The notes under the pieces are model-generated. The model was not told the DNA's origin. It ran no database searches and worked only from the letters and a program-made list of their open reading frames with translations. Shown here piece by piece: positions 58,437 to 64,000 of a stretch of DNA of 64,000 nucleotides. Made by a program: the position numbers and the translations under genes. The stretch covers positions 248,001 through 312,000 of the forward strand of contig JAEILR010000020.1 of assembly GCA_016109435.1 (NCBI GenBank). Direction: 5' to 3'. Source of the DNA: Methanomassiliicoccus sp. (GTDB lineage Archaea > Thermoplasmatota > Thermoplasmata > Methanomassiliicoccales > Methanomassiliicoccaceae). Positions within the stretch are counted from its first letter, which is position 1, and each line of letters opens with the position of its first letter.

Positions 58437-59316
58437 GGTCGCACCTCCCCGCGGCCGGGCGCATGGCCTCGGCCATCTCCGTCAGTCCTTCCTCCCGACG
58501 GTCGAGAGGCATCGTCCGGTCGATGAACACGCTCTCGGAACGCACGCTCGAAATGACCGAGCCGCGGACCCTCAGCTCCTGTCCCTGCATGGTGGCCCAG
58601 ACCCCGATGGGGACCGAGCATCCGCCGCCAAGCGCTCTCAAAATGAAGCGTTCGGCCTCCACCTCCGTCCGGGTCCTGGGGTCGTTCAGCTGGCGCAACG
58701 CGGAAAGATGCTCGCTGCCCGCGGCGCACACGATGGCGATGGCACCTTGTCCGACCGCGGGGATGAACACCTCAGGATCGAGGACGTGGTGCTCCTCTTC
58801 GATCTTCAACCGGACCAGGCCGGCCCGGGCCAGGATGATGGCGTCATACTGGCCCTCCTTCCACTTCCTGATCCTCGTCGGCACGTTGCCCCTGAGGTCA
58901 CGAACGTCTAGGTCCGGCCGCTTCCACAGCAGCATCGAACGGCGTCGCACGCTGGACGAGCCGACGATCGCCCCCCGGGGCAACTTCTCCAGGGGCACCT
59001 TTGAAAGGAGTATGTCCTCCACCGGACCGCGAGGCAGGACCGCCGCCAGTTCAGTGCCTGGAGTGAGGTCCACGGGCATGTCCTTGAGGCTGTTCACCGC
59101 GGCGTCGATCTCCCCGACCACTATGCGCTGGTCCAGCTCCTTGGTGAACGCTCCGTACCCGCCGAGGGAGGCCAGGGGCCGGTCCGTGACCCTATCGCCG
59201 ACGGTCTTGAACTCCCGAACCTCGATGCCCAGATCCGGACGGCGCATCGCCAGCTGCTGGACCACCGTCCGGGTCTGGGCCAGCGCCAGGGCGCTGCCCC
59301 GGGTGCCGATGATCAT
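58426..59316 (-). CDS. hemC: Hydroxymethylbilane synthase (porphobilinogen deaminase)
   Basis: 296 aa. [14 protein letters not shown] at the N-terminus, EIDAAVNSLKDMPVDL (catalytic Asp region), GSSSVRRRSMLLWKRPDL and FILRALGGGCSVPIGVWA with the Cys that carries the dipyrromethane cofactor. Polymerises four porphobilinogens. Overlaps hemL by 4 bp. Confidence 0.96.
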   Translation of the reverse strand: MIIGTRGSALALAQTRTVVQQLAMRRPDLGIEVREFKTVGDRVTDRPLASLGGYGAFTKELDQRIVVGEIDAAVNSLKDMPVDLTPGTELAAVLPRGPVEDILLSKVPLEKLPRGAIVGSSSVRRRSMLLWKRPDLDVRDLRGNVPTRIRKWKEGQYDAIILARAGLVRLKIEEEHHVLDPEVFIPAVGQGAIAIVCAAGSEHLSALRQLNDPRTRTEVEAERFILRALGGGCSVPIGVWATMQGQELRVRGSVISSVRSESVFIDRTMPLDRREEGLTEMAEAMRPAAGRCDLAR

Positions 59317-60587
59317 GCCGACACCTCCGCCAGGGCCTCGGCGATGGCGCCCACGACCCTGTGGACATCCGCATCGCTGTGAGCGGTGGACAGGAAGTTG
59401 GTCTCGAACTGCGAGGGCGCCAGATACACTCCCTTATCCAGCAGCCTCAGGAACATCCGGTCGAACAGAGCGGTGTCCGCTCCCAGAGCGTCCTGGTAGT
59501 TGGTCACCGGGCGGGACGAGAGGAACAACTGGAACATCGAGCCGATGCCAGCCACCTGATGCGGCACCCTGCTGTCCTCAAGCGCCCGGCGCAGTCCGCT
59601 GCGCAGCATCTCCCCCCTGCGGTCCAGCGGCCCGTGGCCCTGGGACCCAAGCTCCGCGATGGTGGCCAGACCGGCGGCCAATGACATGGGGTTGCCGGAG
59701 AACGTGCCGGCCTGATAGACCTTGCCCAGCGGAGATATCATGCTCATGATCTCCTCTGACGCTCCGAACACGCCGATGGGCATGCCCCCTCCGGCGATCT
59801 TTCCCAAGGTGGTGATGTCCGGCCGCACGCCATAGCGGCCCTGCGCCCCTCCCATACCCAGCCTGAAGCCGGTGATCACCTCATCGAAGATGAGAAGCGC
59901 GCCGTGCTCGGTCGCCAGCTCCCTCAGCCTCTGTAGGTATCCTTCCTTGGGCAGGACCGGGCCGATGTTGCCCATCACCGGTTCGACGATGATGGCGGCG
60001 ACCTCTCCCCGGTTGGCCTCGAGCGTTCGCTCCGCCGAGCCCAGGTCGTTGTACGGTGCCAGGAGGGTGTTCGCGGCCACCTCCTCCAGCACTCCCAGGG
60101 AGTTCGGGGCACTGTGGGTGGTGGCGCCGGAACCGGCCTTGACCAGGACGGCGTCGTGGGCGCCATGGAAGCAGCCCTCGAACTTGAGGACCTTCTTACG
60201 GCCAGTATATCCGCGGGCAAGGCGGAGGGCGTGCATCGTGGCCTCCGTTCCGCTGCTGACGATGCGCAGCATCTCGATGGACGGATAGTTACTGACGACC
60301 GCCTCGGCGAATCGGGCCTCGGCCTCCACCGGCGCTCCGTAAAGGGTCCCCCTCTCCGCCTGTTCCTGTATCGCGCGGACCACCGAAGGATGGGCATGCC
60401 CCAGGATGAGGGGTCCGAAGGCCATGCAGTGGTCGATGTACTCCCGGCCGTCGACGTCGGTGATGCGGGAGCCCCTGGCGGAGGCGATGTACCGCGGATA
60501 TGGGGCGTAGGCCCGCACCGGGGACGAGACCCCTCCGGGCATCAGGCCTCTGGCCCGCTCGTACAGCTGCATCGACCGGTCGTTCAT
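59313..60587 (-). CDS. hemL: Glutamate-1-semialdehyde 2,1-aminomutase
   Basis: 424 aa from ATG at 60587 ([12 protein letters not shown]); the frame extends upstream only as hemB shadow. [48 protein letters not shown] and the PLP Lys in [17 protein letters not shown]. Converts GSA to 5-aminolevulinate, the C5 route. Overlaps hemB by 4 bp. Confidence 0.95.
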   Translation of the reverse strand: MNDRSMQLYERARGLMPGGVSSPVRAYAPYPRYIASARGSRITDVDGREYIDHCMAFGPLILGHAHPSVVRAIQEQAERGTLYGAPVEAEARFAEAVVSNYPSIEMLRIVSSGTEATMHALRLARGYTGRKKVLKFEGCFHGAHDAVLVKAGSGATTHSAPNSLGVLEEVAANTLLAPYNDLGSAERTLEANRGEVAAIIVEPVMGNIGPVLPKEGYLQRLRELATEHGALLIFDEVITGFRLGMGGAQGRYGVRPDITTLGKIAGGGMPIGVFGASEEIMSMISPLGKVYQAGTFSGNPMSLAAGLATIAELGSQGHGPLDRRGEMLRSGLRRALEDSRVPHQVAGIGSMFQLFLSSRPVTNYQDALGADTALFDRMFLRLLDKGVYLAPSQFETNFLSTAHSDADVHRVVGAIAEALAEVSA

Positions 60588-61567
60588 GGCCTCGCCTCCA
60601 GCAGCCCGGCGGCCTCCCTGGCGAAGTAGGTGATGATGATGTCCGCCCCCGCCCTCTTGATCGATAGCAGCGACTCCATCATCGCCCGGTCGTGGTCGAT
60701 CCATCCCTTGGCCGCGGCCGCCTTGATCATGGCGTACTCGCCGCTGACATTGTACGCAGCGATGGGGAGGTCGAAGCTCTGCCGCGCTTCCCTGATAACG
60801 TCCAGGTACGGCAACGCGGGCTTGATCATGAGGATGTCGGCGCCCTCCTCGGCGTCCATCCGCATCTCCCTGATCGCTTCCCTGGAGTTCCCGGGGTCCA
60901 TCTGGTGCGTCCGGCGGTCCCCGGAGCGGGGAGCGCTCTCGGCGGCGTCGCGGAACGGGCCGTAGAACGCCGACGCGTACTTGGCGGAATAGGACATGAT
61001 CGGCACGTTCTCGAAACCTGCATCGTCCAGCGACTCACGGATGACCTTCACCTGGCCGTCCATCATACCCGACGGGGCGATGATGTCCGCCCCGGCCTCG
61101 GCCTGGCTTATGGCCGTCAGCCCGTAAAGCTCCAGGGTGGAGTCATTGTCCACGGTGTCGCCATGCAGGACGCCGCAGTGGCCGTGGTCGGTGTACTCGC
61201 ACAGGCACAGGTCAGCGATGACCAGGACCTCGGAGGCCGCCTTGATCTCGCGGATCGCTCTCTGGGTGATGCCGTCCTCGGCCCATGCCCCGCTGCCCCT
61301 CTCGTCCTTCGCTTTGGGGATGCCGAACAGCAGGATCGCCGGGACGCCCATCTCGCTCACGCTCCGCGCTTCCTTCCCGATATCGTCAAAGGGGTAGGCG
61401 CTGACCCCGGGCATGGATGCTATCGGCTTCGGCGCGCGAACGTTCTGGTTGACGAACATGGGATATACGAGGTCGCGGACGGTGAGGTCGCTCTCCCGTA
61501 CCAGCTCCCTAATGGCCGGTCTCATGCGCAATCTTCGAGCCCTGTTTTCTGGGAACAATGATCTCAC
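60584..61567 (-). CDS. hemB: 5-Aminolevulinate dehydratase (porphobilinogen synthase)
   Basis: 327 aa. The 61567 start is preferred to ATG 61525 because [19 protein letters not shown] aligns with the conserved HemB start (R-x-RRLR). The zinc-binding [14 protein letters not shown] shows the Cys-rich, Zn-dependent form. Schiff-base lysines lie in [18 protein letters not shown] and [14 protein letters not shown]. Condenses two ALA to porphobilinogen. Overlaps the hemA 3' end by 59 bp. Confidence 0.95.
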   Translation of the reverse strand: MRSLFPENRARRLRMRPAIRELVRESDLTVRDLVYPMFVNQNVRAPKPIASMPGVSAYPFDDIGKEARSVSEMGVPAILLFGIPKAKDERGSGAWAEDGITQRAIREIKAASEVLVIADLCLCEYTDHGHCGVLHGDTVDNDSTLELYGLTAISQAEAGADIIAPSGMMDGQVKVIRESLDDAGFENVPIMSYSAKYASAFYGPFRDAAESAPRSGDRRTHQMDPGNSREAIREMRMDAEEGADILMIKPALPYLDVIREARQSFDLPIAAYNVSGEYAMIKAAAAKGWIDHDRAMMESLLSIKRAGADIIITYFAREAAGLLEARP

Positions 61568-62819
61568 CTTCCAATCCGAATAGAATCTGAACTGATCCGA
61601 AAATATCCTCGTTGCCGTTCCGGCAGGCGTCCTTGAGCGCCTCGGTCGGGTCGGCCAGGAACTTGCTGGTCATGACGTCCGCGAGGTCCTTGAGCACCGC
61701 CTCGGCCGGTTCCTTCCCCGATGTAAGGCGATTCATGGCTTTGCGCACCTCGCGCTCCTTCAGCTCCGTGTACTTGCCGTAGAGCCGCCCCAGGACCTCA
61801 TCGGCCTTCATCTCCTTGATGCGTCTCCCCAAGGATTCCAGCTCCAGGCCGATTATCTTCTCCGCGTTCCGGATCTCGGCACGGCGTTTCAGTAGGTTCT
61901 CCTCTGCTTTGCCCCGAAGGCCGTCGATGTCATAGAGCTCGACTCCGGGGACCTCGGCCACTTCGGTCTCGACATTGCGCGGGAAACTGACATCGATGAT
62001 CATGACCTTGCGGCCATGGTCCCGGACCGCTACCGCCTTCTCCATGTGGTCCCGGGTGAGGATCATGTGGGTGGCAGAGGTGGCCACCAGGACCACATCG
62101 GCCTGGGACAGGAACTCGACCAGGCTGTCGAACCGGACCGCCTTCCCGTTCAGGACCCAAGCCAGCTCCACTGCCCGGGCATAGGTGCGGTTGGAAACGA
62201 AGACCGCCCTCGGCCCCTTGCCCACCAGGTGCTTGGCTATGAGGGTGGCCATCTCTCCCGCTCCGACCACTAGGATGTTCTTGTCCGCTAGAGTTCCGAG
62301 CTTGTCCTCAGCGAGCTCGACCGCGGCGGTGCCCACGGACACGCAGCCCTTGTTCACCCTGGTCTCGCTGCGGACCTTCTTTCCCACAGAGATGGCCTTG
62401 CGGAAGACGATGGACAGCATCGGACCGATGGTACCCGCTCTCTCCGCCTGTTCGAAGGCCTCCTTGACCTGGAACTGTATCTGGTCCTCGCCCACGATCA
62501 TTGACTCCAGACCGCTGGCGACGCGAAGGATGTGCCTGACCGAGTCCTTGCCGGTGAGGTACTGCACCAGGTTCTGCTCGGCGTCGAAGGGGACCAGTCC
62601 GTTGATCATGTCCTCCAGCCCCTCCCTGGTAGCCGATGCGTCGGAGGTGGCGATGTACAGCTCCACCCTATTGCAGGTCCGAAGCGCGAGGCACTCGCTG
62701 GCCCCCGGAAGCGCCGCCCCTGCCGGCATCAGCTTGAAAGGGTCCAGATCACCCAGCCGCTCGATATCGGCCATGAGGGCCTGCTTGTGAGTGATGTGCG
62801 CGCTTATGATCGAGTCCAT
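61509..62819 (-). CDS. hemA: Glutamyl-tRNA reductase
   Basis: 436 aa. Catalytic Cys in [16 protein letters not shown] (residues about 45-60); [38 protein letters not shown] domain [17 protein letters not shown] and [14 protein letters not shown]-terminal dimerisation helix. Reduces Glu-tRNA to GSA, the committed C5 step. Starts directly after the sirC stop with no gap. Confidence 0.96.
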   Translation of the reverse strand: MDSIISAHITHKQALMADIERLGDLDPFKLMPAGAALPGASECLALRTCNRVELYIATSDASATREGLEDMINGLVPFDAEQNLVQYLTGKDSVRHILRVASGLESMIVGEDQIQFQVKEAFEQAERAGTIGPMLSIVFRKAISVGKKVRSETRVNKGCVSVGTAAVELAEDKLGTLADKNILVVGAGEMATLIAKHLVGKGPRAVFVSNRTYARAVELAWVLNGKAVRFDSLVEFLSQADVVLVATSATHMILTRDHMEKAVAVRDHGRKVMIIDVSFPRNVETEVAEVPGVELYDIDGLRGKAEENLLKRRAEIRNAEKIIGLELESLGRRIKEMKADEVLGRLYGKYTELKEREVRKAMNRLTSGKEPAEAVLKDLADVMTSKFLADPTEALKDACRNGNEDIFGSVQILFGLEGEIIVPRKQGSKIAHETGH

Positions 62820-63428
62820 CTAGCTCACCACTATCTGCAGGGCCAGCTCGCGGGCCCGACCCGGGTCGTTCTCCAACGCTTTCCACACCCTCTCATCCTT
62901 TAGCACCTTCCACAGGCGCTCCTCCCGCTCGGCCTGCGACGGCACCACCTCCCTGGCCACCTGCCGCAGTTCCTCCTGCAAGGCGACCATGAGGCCGTAG
63001 CGTCGGTCCAGCAGCCTATCCAGTTCCAGCCGGAGGTACTTTGACATCCCCGGGCTGCGCCCCTCGGTGGAGACCGCCACCTTGTAGTTCTCTCGTTCCA
63101 CCACCGACGGTATGAGGAACGTGGACACGCCGTCGGCGCGATTGCAGTACTTCCCCTGAGCGGCCGCCTCGGCGGCGATAGCGTCGTTGACCGCGATGTC
63201 GTCGGTTGCCGCGATGACCAGGTCGGCCCATCCGATCATGTCCTTCATGTTCCCCTCGGCATTACCGGAGCGCAGCCGTACCGACGGGGCGAAGCCGTCC
63301 GTAAACTCCCGGGAAATGACCACCACCTCCGCTTCGGAGGCCAGGAAGTTAGCCTTTCTTCGGCCGACGGCCCCTCCACCGAAGACGACCGCCTTTCGGC
63401 TACTTAGATCGAACCATAACGGCAGCAT
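62820..63428 (-). CDS. sirC: Precorrin-2 dehydrogenase (sirohydrochlorin-forming)
   Basis: 202 aa from ATG at 63428, chosen for the aaggggatc ribosome site; an upstream start at 63458 is in frame. The NAD-binding FGGGAVGRRKANFLASEAEVVVIS is the SirC/CysG N-terminal motif, then DLVIAATDDIAVNDAI and CNRADGVSTFLIPSVV. Oxidises precorrin-2 to sirohydrochlorin. A C-terminal helical part (LDRRYGLMVALQEELRQVA) follows. First gene of the hem operon, supplying substrate to CbiX encoded divergently. Confidence 0.93.
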   Translation of the reverse strand: MLPLWFDLSSRKAVVFGGGAVGRRKANFLASEAEVVVISREFTDGFAPSVRLRSGNAEGNMKDMIGWADLVIAATDDIAVNDAIAAEAAAQGKYCNRADGVSTFLIPSVVERENYKVAVSTEGRSPGMSKYLRLELDRLLDRRYGLMVALQEELRQVAREVVPSQAEREERLWKVLKDERVWKALENDPGRARELALQIVVS

Positions 63429-63479
63429 TTGATCCCCTTGTCGGCACGGTATAGGCAATGAGTGATAAGAAATACTTCC

Positions 63480-63503
63480 TATTTAATTGGATGTATCATC
63501 CAA
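63480..63503 (-). promoter_or_regulatory. hem operon TATA box and corrinoid-regulon palindrome
   Basis: TTGGATG-TAT-CATCCAA (63487-63503, plus strand) is the third exact copy of the palindrome. Its left edge overlaps the minus-strand TATA element AATTAAATA (63488-63480) of the hem operon, which predicts a start near 63457. For the plus-strand cbiX the palindrome is about 50 bp upstream of a TTAATTAA box (63551-63558), so hem operon control is more direct. Confidence 0.7.
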
Positions 63504-63550
63504 CTTACCTACCCAGTAAGCTGAGCGGTGATGGCCCGGTCCAAAGAAGG

Positions 63551-63594
63551 TTAATTAAGGATGGGGCTCTATACCGCTTCGGCCGCCTAGGCGG
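63551..63594 (+). promoter_or_regulatory. cbiX promoter and 12-bp leader palindrome
   Basis: TTAATTAA TATA element at 63551-63558, predicted start near 63580, then the perfect palindrome CCGCCTAGGCGG at 63583-63594, just after the predicted start. Flanking ACCGC (63573-63577) can also pair with GCGGT (63591-63595). A Shine-Dalgarno aagggg precedes the ATG. This could be an operator or an mRNA hairpin. Confidence 0.45.
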
Positions 63595-63618
63595 TCAGTG
63601 ACAAAGGGGATTTCGAAC

Positions 63619-64000
63619 ATGAAGAACGGAATACTTGTAGTAGGGCACGGAAGCAAACTGCAGTTCAACAAGGACCTGGTCGTCAACGCGGCGGCCAAGA
63701 TGGCCAAGTTGGATAACTTCGGTCCCGTGACCGCAGCGTTCATGCAGCTGAACCAGCCGGACATCAAGACTGGGATCAAGACCCTGGTGGCCCAGGGAGT
63801 GGACATGATCTACGTTCAGCCTTGCTTCCTCGCGTCAGGCATCCACTTGACCGAGGATATCCCGGGCGAGATAGGCCTGAAGAAGGGCGAGAGGGAGACC
63901 AAGATGAACGTTGACGGCAAGACCGTCACCCTCCGCTACTGTGATCCCATCGGTGACGATGACCGCATCGCCCAGATCCTGGCCGACAGGGTCAGGTCCC
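63619..64000 (+). CDS. cbiX: Sirohydrochlorin cobaltochelatase, short CbiX type (3' end outside window)
   Basis: 127 codons are visible, close to the 130-145 aa of archaeal short CbiX/CfbA, so only the extreme C-terminus is missing. Metal-site His lie in ILVVGHGSKLQFNKD (residues about 5-19) and CFLASGIHLTEDIPGEIG (about 73-90). Inserts Co2+ (and in CfbA, Ni2+ for F430) into sirohydrochlorin. An acidic/basic insertion (KKGERETKMNVDGKT) is typical of the family. Divergent from sirC, whose product is its substrate. Confidence 0.92.
   Translation, partial: MKNGILVVGHGSKLQFNKDLVVNAAAKMAKLDNFGPVTAAFMQLNQPDIKTGIKTLVAQGVDMIYVQPCFLASGIHLTEDIPGEIGLKKGERETKMNVDGKTVTLRYCDPIGDDDRIAQILADRVRS

Overview
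This is a 64 kb, GC-rich (roughly 60%, by eye) archaeal chromosomal segment. Archaeal hallmarks are an RtcB RNA ligase carrying an intein, a RecJ-like GAN-type nuclease, SepF, two geranylgeranyl-reductase-family enzymes, archaeal PUA and PRC-barrel proteins, a tRNA-His with an encoded G-1:C73 pair, and TATA-type promoters with many leaderless or short-leader starts. DUF835, DUF2117, a short CbiX and extensive corrinoid synthesis point to a methanogen-related Thermoplasmatota, most likely Methanomassiliicoccales. That placement is inference from gene content; no search was run.

Layout. 1-14 kb: housekeeping genes (phosphoesterase, RNase H-like exonuclease, RecJ-like nuclease, argF, tRNA-His, DUF835 membrane protein, GNAT, rtcB with a 470-residue intein, HD hydrolase, sepF, PUA protein, zinc ribbon, two membrane proteins). 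14-21 kb: an unknown Cys-motif protein, a PadR regulator, a ThiF/MoeB-like E1, and two convergent ABC-2 export systems, one of which has a pentapeptide-repeat domain in its permease. 20.5-35 kb: PRC-barrel proteins, an aldehyde dehydrogenase, two flippases, an epimerase, a universal-stress-protein operon, an EamA transporter, a 19-codon Lys-rich ORF next to a structured-RNA candidate, a small wHTH regulator, DUF2117, a CBS site-2 protease and a ZIP transporter. 35-40.6 kb: cupin, cobO, an operon of two geranylgeranyl reductases plus a membrane protein, an HTH_10 regulator and an FMN flavoprotein.

40.7-47 kb is a complete tryptophan operon in the order trpEGDCFBA. 47-64 kb is given over to tetrapyrroles: cbiMNQO (cobalt uptake), cbiTLFGHCDEA (anaerobic corrin ring synthesis), then a convergent operon sirC-hemA-hemB-hemL-hemC-cobA-hemD (glutamyl-tRNA to precorrin-2 and sirohydrochlorin), with cbiX (metal chelatase, cut by the window end) divergent from it. 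cobO (corrinoid adenosylation) lies apart at 35.4 kb.

The most interesting signal is a 17-bp palindrome, TTGGAT-N5-ATCCAA, found exactly at the promoters of cobO, cbiT and the hem operon/cbiX divergence. These three separate loci belong to one pathway, so it is a candidate operator for an undescribed tetrapyrrole/corrinoid regulon. A different palindrome with the same 7-3-7 geometry sits at the expected start site of cbiMNQO. Other notable items are the pentapeptide beta-helix inserted in an ABC-2 permease, a non-canonical intein C-terminus in RtcB, a three-way-junction RNA candidate near 28.2 kb, and a symmetric divergent promoter between the ZIP transporter and a cupin gene.
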